NCBI RefSeq assembly: GCF_036700095.1
Contig: NZ_CP144918.1
Location: 1,241,001-1,305,000, forward strand
Direction of reading: 5' to 3'
Origin: Pelagerythrobacter marensis
GTDB taxonomy: Bacteria; Pseudomonadota; Alphaproteobacteria; Sphingomonadales; Sphingomonadaceae
Length of the DNA stretch: 64,000 bases
In this document: piece after piece, positions 27,601-36,234 of the stretch
How the letters are laid out: every line of letters starts with the position of its first letter
Position numbering within the stretch: position 1 is the first letter of the stretch
Made by a program: the position numbers and the translations under genes
The notes under the pieces: model-generated
What the model saw: the letters and a program-made list of their open reading frames with translations, nothing else
Told to the model about the DNA's origin: nothing
Databases searched by the model: none

Positions 27601-30600
27601 ACGGTTCCTCGCTTCAGGCCGGCTATTCCTATGTCGGCGATCTGAACAACCGGGACCAGCGCACCAGCGCCTTCCTGGTCATGCCGCGCGAGACGCTGTT
27701 CGCTCGTTCGCAATACAATACCCAGCTTGCCAGCGAGTATTTCGGATCGGCCGAATTCATCGAGAAGGCGCTGCGCGAAAACAAGGAGGTGCCCGACGCC
27801 CCGCGCACGCCGCTCGACGGCGGCAGCATCGTGCTCGCGGCGACACGTTCGCTCAATCTGGCGGCCACGCTCGACACCGCGGCCGGCGAAGGCGGGCGGG
27901 GCGGCCTGGCCGACATCCAGGCGGACATGATCGCCGTGGTCGGCGAGGCGACCGATCGCACGCAATACGAAGGCTATCTGCAGCTCGACAGCGAGCAGCT
28001 CAACAGTCTTGGCGCGGAAAGCCTGCTGCTGGGCGGCATTCGCCGGCAGGGCGAAGTCAATCTGGAACTGACCGTCGGCGCGAGCGATGTCGTGATCGAC
28101 AACGAGGGGGCCGTCCTTTCGGGGCCGGAACTGATCTTCGCCTCGCTCGGCGACGTTACGGTCAAGTCGGGCAGCAGCATCGAGACCAGCGGCGCCATGA
28201 CCGGCGAGGCGAGCGACTTGCGCGTCATTGCCGCGACGAGCGAACTCATCGACGACCGGGGAACGGCCGACGAAGCCGACGACGTGCCGGTCCATCTCGC
28301 GCTGGACCGGGGCGCGATCATGCGGCTTTCGGCCAACGAGCAGATCGACCTGCTGCGCGATTCCGACGCGGTCGATCGCATGGCCGAGCTGACGGCCAAC
28401 CCGGAACAGCTCGCCGCGCTCAATGCGCGCCGCGCCGAATTCGGCCTGGGTCCGCTGGAAACGGGCGGCGTGCTCGACATCGAGGACGGGGCGAGCGTGG
28501 TCAGCAGCGCCTCGCTGACGCTGGACGGCACTATCGACACCCTTATCGGCCAATCGGCTTCGGTCGGCGCACCGCAGATCAGCGCGGCTTCCTCGCGCGT
28601 CAGCGTGGGCGCGGTGCCGGCCGGTACGGAAGGGCTTGTCTTTGCCGAAGGTTCGCTCGGCGCCCTGGCGGCGGCGGAGGATATCGTCCTCAAGAGCTAC
28701 AGCTCGATCGACTTCTACGGCGAAACGACGCTGCGCGCGGATGGCGGCCTGACGCTCGATGCGCGTACCTTCCGCGCCGTGGATGGCGATGGCGCCACCG
28801 TAACGCTCGCCGGTTCGACGGTGACGTTCGCCAACAGCAATGGCGGCACGGCCATCGGCGAGACCGGCGGCGCTGCGCTGCGCGTCGAAGCCGATAACAT
28901 CTATCTGAGCGGGGGCGACAAGTGGCTCTCCGGTGTGGAGAAGGTGGACCTCGTCGCCAGCGAGCGCGTGATCGGCCGCGACGAGAACACGCTCCACGTT
29001 CCCGGCGCGCTGGCCATCGACGCGGCGGCGGTGACGGCGGAAAGCGGCGCGCGGCAGTTCTTCGATGCCGAGGGCGCGATTTCGCTGACCGCCAATGGCA
29101 ATGCAGCGCTCGATCCCCTTCCGACCTTCGGCGCCACCCTGGGCTTCACCGGCGCCAGCATCGTCAGCGAAGGGCAGCTTGCCCTCACCGGCGGGACGGT
29201 GGAACTGCGCGCGCGCGAAGGCGATGTCGTGCTCGCCGGCGGTTCGGTCGACGTGACCAGCGATCAGGTGGAAATCTTCGACAAGCTGGTCGGCGTCGGT
29301 GCGGGGAATATCTCGCTGGTGTCCGATGCCGGCGATATCCTTGTCGGCGAAGGCGCGCTGGTCGATGTCTCCGGCACGGAGGCCGGCGGCGATGCGGGCA
29401 GGCTCACCCTCACGGCGGGACTTGGCGATGTGCGCGTTGCCGGCACGCTGCGCGGTGAGGCGGCCGAAGGCTACCGTTCCGGCTCGCTGCGGATGACCAG
29501 CCTGGCGATGGAGGATTTCGGCGGCTTCAACGCCATTCTCGATCAGGGCGGCTTCCGTCAGGCGCGCGCTTTCGAGATCAACAGCGGCAATGTCTCCATC
29601 GACAGCGATGTCACGGTTCGCGAATTCACCGTCGTCGCAAATGACGGTTCGATCGATGTTTCGAGGACGATCGAAACGCCGGGCGAGAATGGCGGCCGCA
29701 TCCAGCTATCCGCCGCGCGCGACGTGACGCTGGCGGGCAGCGCGCAATTGCTGGCGCGGGCGGGGGCCGAGGGCGGTTCCGGCGGCACTGTGTTCCTGGA
29801 GACGGTCGGCCTTGAGGGCGGGACGATCGACATTGCCGCAGGATCGCTGATCGATGTCAGCGGCAGCGGGGAAGGCGGACGCACCGTGCGCCTGCGCGCG
29901 CCGCAGGTCGGTGGAAACGATGTCGCGATCGACCGGATCGACGGCACCATCACCGGCGCCCGCTCCGTGATCGCCGAAGCCTTCCGCGTCTATGACGAGG
30001 TGGAGACGATCGATCAGGACGTGATCGATCTCGTCAGCGGCGATGCCGCGGACTTTATGCAGAACGCGCCGGCGATCAACGCGCGGCTGGGCGAGCAGGT
30101 CCAGCTCGCGCCGGGTATCGAGCTGCGCAACGACGGCGACATGGAACTGGTCACCGATTGGGACCTTTCCACGATGCGCTACGATGGCGCGGCGGGCGTG
30201 CTCACACTGCGCGCGGCGGGCGATCTGCTGATCAATGCCAACCTGTCCGACGGCTTCGACGGTACATCGCCCGAAGCCGCCATGCTGGATGGGACAAGCT
30301 GGACCATCAACCTTACCGGCGGCGCCAATATCGCCAGCCCCAATTCGCTCGCCGTGCTGCCGCAGGGGCAGCTTGCGGAAGGGAAGGGCTCGGTCGTCAT
30401 CGGCGGCACGCCCGATACGATCGAATATTACCAGACGGCGGAAGTGAGCGACGAGGTCGGCGATTGGGAGCCGGAGAAGCCTGACGTTGCGGACAGCGAC
30501 CTTCCCGCTGACATCGTCGCAAACTACCAGCGTTGCGTGTTTGAGGGCGGTTGTTCGCTCGACGAATTCAACGAAGCCTTCTTCGCGTATCTCGGAGCAA

Positions 30601-33600
30601 GGGCGGCATTCGATGGCGACTGGGCAGCGTATCTGAACGACGAAATGACAGCCGATGAGTTGCGGGCAGCCTGGCCCGTCACTCTGGCCGGTGTCGTTCT
30701 CGAGGAACCCGAGAGGCCGGCACCGCCCTTCTACGGCATCGAGAACAGGCTGTTCCTGCTGGACGAGAACGGGCGCTTCGTTCGCGACGGCAGCGACGGC
30801 CCCTCGCTCGGTTTTGTCGAGCTGGAGCGGGACTGGGACACGGGCAAGTATATCGATCCGCGTACCGGCGAACTGATCGATCAGGACCCCGAGACCGGCG
30901 ACTATGTCGATACCGACTATTATGCACGCCGTCCGCTTCCCTGGGCTGTGGCCAGCGGCACCAATCTCGAACTGCCCCGCCAGGATATGACGGAAATCGA
31001 CCGGGTCACCGGTGCTCCGGGCCAAGGGCATTATTTCACTGAGGCGGTCGGTTATATGCAAACCGATAACAGTACCGGCTATCTCGTCCGCACCGGCACG
31101 GGCGCCATCAACGTCGCCAGCGGCCGCGATTTCGTGCTGCAAGAGGCCCCGTCCGTGCTCTACACCGCCGGCGTGCCGGCAGCGGAGGTCACGAATTTCG
31201 AGGCCGCGCCAGGCGGCTATACGCCCACCAATGGCGGCGACATCACGCTGAACGTCGCCGGTTCGATCGACGGGACGACCAGCTTTCAGCTTCCTTCGGC
31301 CTGGCTCGAGATGGTTGGCGATGTGGATCGGAACAACGGCACCTTCTCTCCGGGCACGGACCGGGAATACAACCAGCTTACCTGGCATGTTCGTTTCGAC
31401 CGCTATCGCGCCGGCATCGGCGCGCTGGGCGGCGGCAATGTCACGGTGCGCGCGGGCGGCGACATCAACGAGCTGACGGTCAACATTCCCACCACGGGCC
31501 GCATTGCCGGCGGCCGTCCGGGCGATGAAGGCACGCAGTTCCACCAGACCGGCGGCGGCAATCTCAGCCTTCGTGCCGGCGGCAACATTCGCGGCGGCAT
31601 CTTTTATGTCGGCGACGGGCTGGGCGAATTCACGGCCGGCGGGGCCTTCACCGGAACGCCCGGCGCGATCGAGCGCTTCGATCCCTTCGCGCCCCATCCT
31701 ATGGCCGGAAACTTCCATGCCGATCCGCGCGGTGCCACGCTCAAATACGATTTCTATCCGCTCTTCTATACGTCGAACGGGACGCTGCGGCTCAGCAGCG
31801 GCGGCGATCTGAATGTGGAGGCGGTGCTCGATCCGTTCGGCGGACCGGGCGACTCCACATGGAATATAGACAATGCGCTGGTGACTCTCACGCCGGACGC
31901 TTCGGTCGAGATGTTCTCGTCCGGGGGCGACATTCGTATCTGGGACAATGTCTACAACATTGCGCATTACGACGTGGTCGGCGGGATGATCGATCGCATC
32001 AGCTATATGCCGGCGTCCGTGCCACTGAGCATCGACCTGATGGGCGGCCGAGATGCTCCGCGTGCGGAGCATTGGGGTTTCGACCACTGGCCGGCCACAT
32101 TGCGAGCCACTGCCGCAGCCGGGGACATACAGTTCATGGGCGGCATCGCGCTGGCGCCTTCGGCCACTGGCAATCTCGAACTGATCGCGCGCGGGAGCGT
32201 CCAGCTCGGAGCCATGGACAACCCCAATCTCACGCTCAGCTATCCCGACCGGATATACGGCAATCTCCTGAGTTTGCGGCGTGGGATCGAAATGAGCCAG
32301 GCTCTGCCAGAATATGTTCGTACGCCGGACAACGTCTTTGTCAGGGGGGGAATCCCGCTCGCTGGCGGCGATCGGTACGGCATATTGCACGCGGGTGTCG
32401 GGGCGTTCGGCCCGGACATCCTGCCCGACCTGCATGTTGGGGACCTGGAGCCGGCGCGTGTCTATGCGGGCGAGGGCAAGGTGGTTCTCACCGAACAGCT
32501 TACATTGCCCAAGGCGGTTCGGGTCCGCTCTGCCGGGGAAATCTATTTCCCGCGGATTTCGGTCCAGCATAACAATCCCGGCGATCTCACCCTGCTGAAA
32601 GCCGGTGGCGGCATCTATTTCGGCGGCTCCTCCTTCGTGACGGTGGCCGGGCAAGGACGGCTGGAGTTCGAGGCCGGCGGCGATTTCTGGATCCCGGACA
32701 ATGCCCAGGGCATCGTGTCCCAACCGATCATGGTATGGCCCAATCCGAGTTCATCCTATGGCGAGCAGGTGGAAGCCTATCCCGGCCGCCAGGCGGCCGA
32801 TATCGCAATCACCGTGGGGCTGGAGCGGGAGCCGGACTATGCCGGCTTTGCCGACTGGCTGTTCAACCCCGAGGGCGCCGATACGCCGGATTATGCGCTG
32901 ATCGACGCCGGCGACGGGCGGGAGCTGCCCATGTATCTGTTCGACCGGTTGAACCCCCGTGCGGACCGCGGCACCGATCCGGCCTTGTTCGATGCCGATC
33001 TGCGCGCCGGTTTCGTCAACTACATCCGCAGCCTCCAGGGTCTGGAAGCGCTCGAGAGCGAGGCCGAGCAGGGTCTCTATCTCGGCGAGGCGTGGGATTA
33101 CTGGGTCGCGCTTCCGGCGGGACAGGAAACGCCCTTCGACGCCTTCTTCCCGCGCGGAGAAGCGGCGAAAGCGGTCGATCCGGTCTTCTATCTGCCCGAA
33201 ACCAGCGAGGGCCTCGTCAACTATGTCCGCCGTGTGAACGGCATGGACATCCTTGAAACGCAGGAAGAGCAGCTCGCCTGGCTCGACGATGCCTGGGCGA
33301 TGTGGGAATCGATGGCGATCGAGGACAAGACGCCTTTCTATCGCTCGGTGCTCAACATGGAACTGCGCACGACCGGGCGCGAGGCCAACGACCCCGACAG
33401 CGATCGCTACAATTCCACTTTCCGCGGATACGACGCGATCGCGAAGCTCTTTCCTGGCGCGCAGAAGCGGGCCGACGAGGAACTGGCCGAAGGCGAGGCG
33501 CGCTGGGACGGCGATTTCGAAACTTTCGCCAGCCGCGTGCTCTCGCGCGGGGGTGGCGATATCGACTTCGTCATTCCGGGCGGCGAACTGATGCTCGCCA

Positions 33601-34607
33601 ATGTCGCGGCGACCGATGCGCAGACCGGACAGCCGACCGATGAATGGGGCGGCAGCGAACAAGGCGATGCTTTGCGAGCGGGTCTGATCACGGAGAATGG
33701 CGGCGCCATCAACGTCTTTGCGCATGACAGCGTGACGATAAACCGTTCGCGCGTTCTGACGGCCAAGGGCGGCAATGTCCTGATCTGGTCGTCCTACGGC
33801 GATATTGCCGCCGGGGCGGGCGCGAAGACCTCGATCTCGCCCGCCTACTACGACTACAGCTATGACGACTGGTACGATCGCGACCGCTCTCCCGCAGGCC
33901 TCCCGACCGGTGCCGGCATCGGGACGCTGGCCAGCGTCGATGGCGCGCCGGCGGCCGACGTCGACCTGATCGCGCCCAACGGGATCGTCGATGCGGGGGA
34001 CGCGGGTATTCGGGTGAGCGGCAATTTCAATGTCTTCGCCGTTCAGATCCTCGGCACCGACAATATCGACGTCTCGGGTATCTCCACCGGCTTGCCCGTG
34101 CCGCCCGCCGCGCCGCCGACCTCGCTCGACACCGGCGATGTCGCCGCCCAGGCCAATCGGGCGATCGAGGCGATCACCGACGCGATGGCCCAGGCGCAGG
34201 AGAATGCTTCCGTCATGGCGCCTTCGATCATCGAAGTGCGGGTCACCGGATATGGCTGTCCGCCGGAAGACCTGACCTGCGAAGGCCCTTCGGCCAGCTC
34301 CGCACCTGCGGCCGAGGCACGGCCCGAGCGGCTTGCCATGGTGCGGAAGGCGGCGGTTCCCGCTCCCGTCGACCGGATCCACACGCTTTCCATTCCGCCC
34401 CAGCCGCTCAAGCAGGCTATTGGCGAGGTCAGCCGGAAGACCGGCACCGATGTCATCTATGACAGCGATGTGCCGGTGGCCGGGGCGACCCGCGGCGTGC
34501 AGGGAAGGATGACGGTCGAGGAGGCGCTGCGCCGGATGGTGAGGGAGCTTGGCCTGGAACCGGTCAAGGTCGGGCCGCAAAGCATCGTCCTGCGGCGCCG
34601 TTCCTAG
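21663..34607 (+). CDS. giant TpsA exoprotein (filamentous-haemagglutinin type) with C-terminal STN domain
   Basis: 4314 residues. The signal peptide is about 1-31. The TPS secretion domain begins near residue 32, with a first unit at 86-157 containing VFIFNDNGVLFGEGANVDV (compare the NPNG motif) and a related second unit at 180-239 (HIYLIAPEGLAIAGSVEAQ). A very long beta-helix-like body follows, rich in repeats such as GGDISI and GGNVTVRAGGDIN, broken by acidic inserts near 2935-3080. The last 130 residues are special: a TonB-box-like SIIEVRVTGYG (4188-4198), Cys4199-x6-Cys4206, and an STN domain at 4238-4314 (RIHTLSIPPQPLKQAIGEVS, GRMTVEEALRRMVRELGLEP). The body suggests an adhesin or surface fibre. 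The tail suggests periplasmic retention and signalling to FecR. Confidence 0.92.
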   Translation: MQFHRLSRTALLTGASFAALATFGTGPARAQNVPQDVVFGDMIALTGGNVQLPDGTYAKWQGAENPVIGTDADGSPLMTIKQTRQKALLDWESFSLKTEEILEFQQQAADWIAVNRVHGEQASQIDGTIRAPGRVFIFNDNGVLFGEGANVDVRQLVTGKGVSDVLVDGATTTIVQKDERAILNWSDMSSQAGEILRFQQEKSDWIAMNRSLADGTTRLAGDIEADGHIYLIAPEGLAIAGSVEAQQVIASSLNMSDRQFEEGLNRCLDCNNSRHTPHFSNSWMPNVSASVVTGEQMAEWLSSSGPTAVSEVVVEDSATIATGALGKIMLFGNHVTNEGILSVRDEGQVILAAGENIWLNLDSRDGNRFEAFAGQWDPVAFSGSPVFARKMQTVLSEAEQQLWLELTGTLYPIGYTFSREEWGNSSRDIGPMPALLQERIERIGFEHALSVQNTARNSGIIRASRGGNVDFRGWRLEQMGAIEMTSTASFRGKINLDARLYAHERHWTERGDGPPVPNNGTIVFGEGSLTQITPDLEATDTIPLTEGDQSVGSLVLNAFRVHMQDDSMVYMPSGTVNVWLDETEFLVSGGRGIGQNQNNETGTRFMMERGATIDLSGWESTVLPMGYHQVTGKLFAAQLADSPLQREGPFYRKEITVDRRYGTDLANWESFDNLTQGTLDWFLTDGGSFAIDADNDFIMKSGSLIDVSGGKITYEAGTVTTTLVRTLDGRVIDIREADPDQLYMGLANEFTQYDLKWGEQETYLIPFVSPTLTRYEEGYVEGGNAGSIDILAPDAILQGTVLGGVTVGKYQREDTPEMGSFTLNDAGTEENEYKANSLIIAAQEQLISANFGITDNLEDEFGDLFGEEFDEENYADGIVVPPTEKTYDNTALLSAGFFDRSEMGSYLLIQSGPEPDAEGNLPQSSVFVESGVALDLGTASFDLRSERGGVQFDGTIRTLGGDVSISGASLIFGAEAAIDTSAGWYSEYELLDSRPLLDNARVDGGDISLGQVNGRGIAEWLEDGVMILPETLRLNLGGGAWAKRDGTIVRGKGGSLSVTAFNVTEVDLSALDHAEALGLGGNGALSLSTSRSLFIGESGTDFPLPPGWEQGEPEPPIPGVPGPERPEIPRDPIVISPDLFKDSGFSAIHLSGERLMVAPGTRIEATPLALRLKPAGIENGVAPWQLAETGTAMSDLVEVTHRPLGMRPEGLRRGMDLSFSAANFGYIQNADNPGAVLVGEGSSIVTEAGGTIGFTVRNGQTLDIRGTVQADGGTIALTSQGDGATIRLGSEARLLARGAAVTTDIVTSPDGGEWRDGYVLDGGTIQFGETVTGTGSTLPILAVAIEEGAVLDVSGAQATFDIVPEDGNGGLRVPTTIASDGGSIEITAQELDIAGARYFAQAGGSGASGGSFLVDFRASYEGGDGADIGGVFDAFEQYAGRGFIVDKEGNEVSSIVGVDLGQIASILFRPVDIGDGLIFNSRQEFVDYFSLVNLDAAGMPPALVVGDPDIPFEFSGASASVDPGLIQAAGIVGFQPSPPYDGPETVARLPVDSILAGGFSNLTLSASPGIVFAGDVALGGRNADGGYQFDNITLATPNIVGLEGANVTLEATTVDLKLPEVRTLAQLNLNQAIYIAALGGTNAGGADSQAVFTARSGVLTDIAQANFTGFGTVGLESDGDIRLRGYSRFTDSPELVAFPGHLRTTGDLRIRADQLYAASGRDFLVKADRSITVLPQTDGQAINGTPYEAAAILTLEAPRIVQGGTVRSPLGAIVFNAIDDGSEGAGTVSLLAGSVTSVSSDGNVVPYGALNNGDTWLDPLWVRDPLDNTGGSVDDRELRILPERAVTIQGADIDLQAGAQVDLSGGGDLFAGEFTPGVGGTQDWLSGYFDQNYDWVESDEVYAILPGYDADVAPVGVGDAGPAVGQKVYLSGGSGLEAGYYTLLPAEFARLPGAFRVTAHHQYDGDYTDVRLGESRPLNDGSSLQAGYSYVGDLNNRDQRTSAFLVMPRETLFARSQYNTQLASEYFGSAEFIEKALRENKEVPDAPRTPLDGGSIVLAATRSLNLAATLDTAAGEGGRGGLADIQADMIAVVGEATDRTQYEGYLQLDSEQLNSLGAESLLLGGIRRQGEVNLELTVGASDVVIDNEGAVLSGPELIFASLGDVTVKSGSSIETSGAMTGEASDLRVIAATSELIDDRGTADEADDVPVHLALDRGAIMRLSANEQIDLLRDSDAVDRMAELTANPEQLAALNARRAEFGLGPLETGGVLDIEDGASVVSSASLTLDGTIDTLIGQSASVGAPQISAASSRVSVGAVPAGTEGLVFAEGSLGALAAAEDIVLKSYSSIDFYGETTLRADGGLTLDARTFRAVDGDGATVTLAGSTVTFANSNGGTAIGETGGAALRVEADNIYLSGGDKWLSGVEKVDLVASERVIGRDENTLHVPGALAIDAAAVTAESGARQFFDAEGAISLTANGNAALDPLPTFGATLGFTGASIVSEGQLALTGGTVELRAREGDVVLAGGSVDVTSDQVEIFDKLVGVGAGNISLVSDAGDILVGEGALVDVSGTEAGGDAGRLTLTAGLGDVRVAGTLRGEAAEGYRSGSLRMTSLAMEDFGGFNAILDQGGFRQARAFEINSGNVSIDSDVTVREFTVVANDGSIDVSRTIETPGENGGRIQLSAARDVTLAGSAQLLARAGAEGGSGGTVFLETVGLEGGTIDIAAGSLIDVSGSGEGGRTVRLRAPQVGGNDVAIDRIDGTITGARSVIAEAFRVYDEVETIDQDVIDLVSGDAADFMQNAPAINARLGEQVQLAPGIELRNDGDMELVTDWDLSTMRYDGAAGVLTLRAAGDLLINANLSDGFDGTSPEAAMLDGTSWTINLTGGANIASPNSLAVLPQGQLAEGKGSVVIGGTPDTIEYYQTAEVSDEVGDWEPEKPDVADSDLPADIVANYQRCVFEGGCSLDEFNEAFFAYLGARAAFDGDWAAYLNDEMTADELRAAWPVTLAGVVLEEPERPAPPFYGIENRLFLLDENGRFVRDGSDGPSLGFVELERDWDTGKYIDPRTGELIDQDPETGDYVDTDYYARRPLPWAVASGTNLELPRQDMTEIDRVTGAPGQGHYFTEAVGYMQTDNSTGYLVRTGTGAINVASGRDFVLQEAPSVLYTAGVPAAEVTNFEAAPGGYTPTNGGDITLNVAGSIDGTTSFQLPSAWLEMVGDVDRNNGTFSPGTDREYNQLTWHVRFDRYRAGIGALGGGNVTVRAGGDINELTVNIPTTGRIAGGRPGDEGTQFHQTGGGNLSLRAGGNIRGGIFYVGDGLGEFTAGGAFTGTPGAIERFDPFAPHPMAGNFHADPRGATLKYDFYPLFYTSNGTLRLSSGGDLNVEAVLDPFGGPGDSTWNIDNALVTLTPDASVEMFSSGGDIRIWDNVYNIAHYDVVGGMIDRISYMPASVPLSIDLMGGRDAPRAEHWGFDHWPATLRATAAAGDIQFMGGIALAPSATGNLELIARGSVQLGAMDNPNLTLSYPDRIYGNLLSLRRGIEMSQALPEYVRTPDNVFVRGGIPLAGGDRYGILHAGVGAFGPDILPDLHVGDLEPARVYAGEGKVVLTEQLTLPKAVRVRSAGEIYFPRISVQHNNPGDLTLLKAGGGIYFGGSSFVTVAGQGRLEFEAGGDFWIPDNAQGIVSQPIMVWPNPSSSYGEQVEAYPGRQAADIAITVGLEREPDYAGFADWLFNPEGADTPDYALIDAGDGRELPMYLFDRLNPRADRGTDPALFDADLRAGFVNYIRSLQGLEALESEAEQGLYLGEAWDYWVALPAGQETPFDAFFPRGEAAKAVDPVFYLPETSEGLVNYVRRVNGMDILETQEEQLAWLDDAWAMWESMAIEDKTPFYRSVLNMELRTTGREANDPDSDRYNSTFRGYDAIAKLFPGAQKRADEELAEGEARWDGDFETFASRVLSRGGGDIDFVIPGGELMLANVAATDAQTGQPTDEWGGSEQGDALRAGLITENGGAINVFAHDSVTINRSRVLTAKGGNVLIWSSYGDIAAGAGAKTSISPAYYDYSYDDWYDRDRSPAGLPTGAGIGTLASVDGAPAADVDLIAPNGIVDAGDAGIRVSGNFNVFAVQILGTDNIDVSGISTGLPVPPAAPPTSLDTGDVAAQANRAIEAITDAMAQAQENASVMAPSIIEVRVTGYGCPPEDLTCEGPSASSAPAAEARPERLAMVRKAAVPAPVDRIHTLSIPPQPLKQAIGEVSRKTGTDVIYDSDVPVAGATRGVQGRMTVEEALRRMVRELGLEPVKVGPQSIVLRRRS

Positions 34608-34660
34608 AACAGGCCGCTTTGGCAACAACATCGCATCGGCAATTTTTCGGAGCAAACTCG

Positions 34661-35512
34661 ATGGCCTCCCAATCTTCCTCTCTTGCGCAGGAGCGGTCTC
34701 CTGCGCAGTCCGAACCCGGGGCGGGGCTTCCGGTTCATTATGGCGACCCGCGGCCGCTATCGTCGCAGACGCATGCGAAATGGCGTCTCAAGCAAGGTGG
34801 ACCGGATTTCGCCGCCCAGGCCCCTTTCGTGCCGATCGTGGCCGGCGAACTGGCGGCCGCGGCGCGCCATTATCCGATCGTGTTCGCCGCCGGGGATGGG
34901 CAGCCGATCGCCATGCTGGGGCTGGAACGGCGGAACCTGTTCGTCGAGGAGGGCCGCTGGGCCGCCGACGCCTATATGCCCGCCTATATCCGCCGTTATC
35001 CCTTCGGCTTCATCGGCCCTGTCGATTCCGATCGCTTCGTACTGGCGATCGACGCCGGTTCGGACCGGGTGGTGCAGGACGGGGAGGAGGGCACGCCCCT
35101 GTTCGAGGACGGCGAACCTTCGGACCTGACCAGGCGTGCCCTCGCCTTCTGCGAGGCCTTCCAGGGCGAAGCGGCCGCCACCCGTGCCTTCGCCGAAGCG
35201 CTGGCGGCGCAGGACCTCCTGATCGATCGCCGTGCCGACGCCACACTTCCCGACGGGCGCAAGTTCGGCCTTGAGGGTTTCAAGATCGTCGACCGGGAAA
35301 AATTCGCCGATCTCCCGGACGAGATCGTGCTCGATTGGCACCGCAGGGGCTATCTCGCGTGGGTCAACTTTCACTTGGCCTCGCTGGACCGGTTCGAAGT
35401 CCTGCTGCAGCGCCAGTCGGCGCTCATTGCCGTCACGCCCAAGTCACAAGAAAATGTTTCGCCACCGGCTCGCCGGGAATCCTCTGCCGTAGAAAAGAAA
35501 GCCGCATCATGA
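34661..35512 (+). CDS. SapC family protein
   Basis: 283 residues from ATG 34661, which has CGGAG nine bases upstream. SapC-family segments are visible: FVPIVAGELAAAARHYPIVF, AMLGLERRNLFVEEGRWAAD, YMPAYIRRYPFGFIG and the C-terminal EIVLDWHRRGYLAWVNFHLA. There is no signal peptide and no membrane helix, so it is probably cytoplasmic. The family is named after S-layer-associated genes of Campylobacter and is common beside TonB receptors in sphingomonads and xanthomonads. Its biochemical role is not established. It follows tpsA by 53 bp and overlaps the next gene by four bases, so it belongs to the secretion operon. Confidence 0.85.
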   Translation: MASQSSSLAQERSPAQSEPGAGLPVHYGDPRPLSSQTHAKWRLKQGGPDFAAQAPFVPIVAGELAAAARHYPIVFAAGDGQPIAMLGLERRNLFVEEGRWAADAYMPAYIRRYPFGFIGPVDSDRFVLAIDAGSDRVVQDGEEGTPLFEDGEPSDLTRRALAFCEAFQGEAAATRAFAEALAAQDLLIDRRADATLPDGRKFGLEGFKIVDREKFADLPDEIVLDWHRRGYLAWVNFHLASLDRFEVLLQRQSALIAVTPKSQENVSPPARRESSAVEKKAAS

Positions 35513-36141
35513 TCGTCCGTTCGCTTGTCGCTTCTCTCGTGGTTCTCGCGGCCGGTTCGGCTGCGTCCGCGCAAACGGCCGGTGGCGACCGGCCTGCGGC
35601 GCCACTGGCGTCCGGCGCGCAGCCCCTCGGCGGTCCGGTCGTTCCGGGCGTCTGCCTGCTGTCGCGCGAGGCGATTTTCGCCAATGCCGCGGTGGGCAAG
35701 GCCGCCTCCGCGCGCCTCGCCGAACTGACCCGCGCCGCCCAGGCCGAAATCGACGCCGAGCGCGCACCGCTCGAAGCCGAAGCGCAGGCCCTGGAAGGAC
35801 AGGCCGACAGTCCGCAGATCCGTACACGGCGGCAGGCGCTGGCGGAAAACTGGCAGGCGCTTCAGCGCAAGGCCGCACACACCAGTCGCGAGATCGACGC
35901 CACGCGGGCCAAGGCGCTCGAACGCATCGCCAACGAGGCGCAGCCCGTCATTGCCGAAGTCTACGCGCAGAAGAACTGCGGGCTGCTGTTCGATCGCAAT
36001 TCGGCGCTTGGCGGCAATTTTGCCAACGATCTGACAGCGGACGTGGTGCGCGCGCTCGACGCGAATATTCGGACGATCGATTTCGAGCGCGAGCGTCTCC
36101 CCGATACCCAGCCCGAAGCGAGCGCGCCGGCGGTTCGATGA
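35509..36141 (+). CDS. OmpH/Skp-like periplasmic chaperone
   Basis: 210 residues. The signal peptide is about 1-22 (ends ASAQ). The mature part has the OmpH/Skp layout: a short strand (VCLLSREAIFANAAVGKAAS), then a long helical hairpin rich in Ala, Glu, Gln and Arg (about 70-140, RAAQAEIDAERAPLEAEAQA ... RIANEAQPVIAEVYAQKNC), then a strand GLLFDRNSALG. Skp holds unfolded outer-membrane proteins in the periplasm. As the last gene of the block it is plausibly a dedicated chaperone for TpsB, the porin or the 4300-residue TpsA. Confidence 0.82.
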   Translation: MIVRSLVASLVVLAAGSAASAQTAGGDRPAAPLASGAQPLGGPVVPGVCLLSREAIFANAAVGKAASARLAELTRAAQAEIDAERAPLEAEAQALEGQADSPQIRTRRQALAENWQALQRKAAHTSREIDATRAKALERIANEAQPVIAEVYAQKNCGLLFDRNSALGGNFANDLTADVVRALDANIRTIDFERERLPDTQPEASAPAVR

Positions 36142-36234
36142 TGCGCCGATGAGGGGGCTCCCGCGCGCTTGTCCGGCGCGGGGCCGGCTGCCATAATCCC
36201 TGTGAGTCAGGACGCCGCGACGAGGGAGAGACTC

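Noticed and set aside
24864-28997. A 1377-residue open frame on the minus strand, and a 1005-residue one at 29706-32723
   Set aside because: They run antisense through tpsA. High GC and strong codon bias keep the opposite frame open. The translations are His/Arg/Asp-rich without domains, while the plus frame reads as a coherent TpsA.
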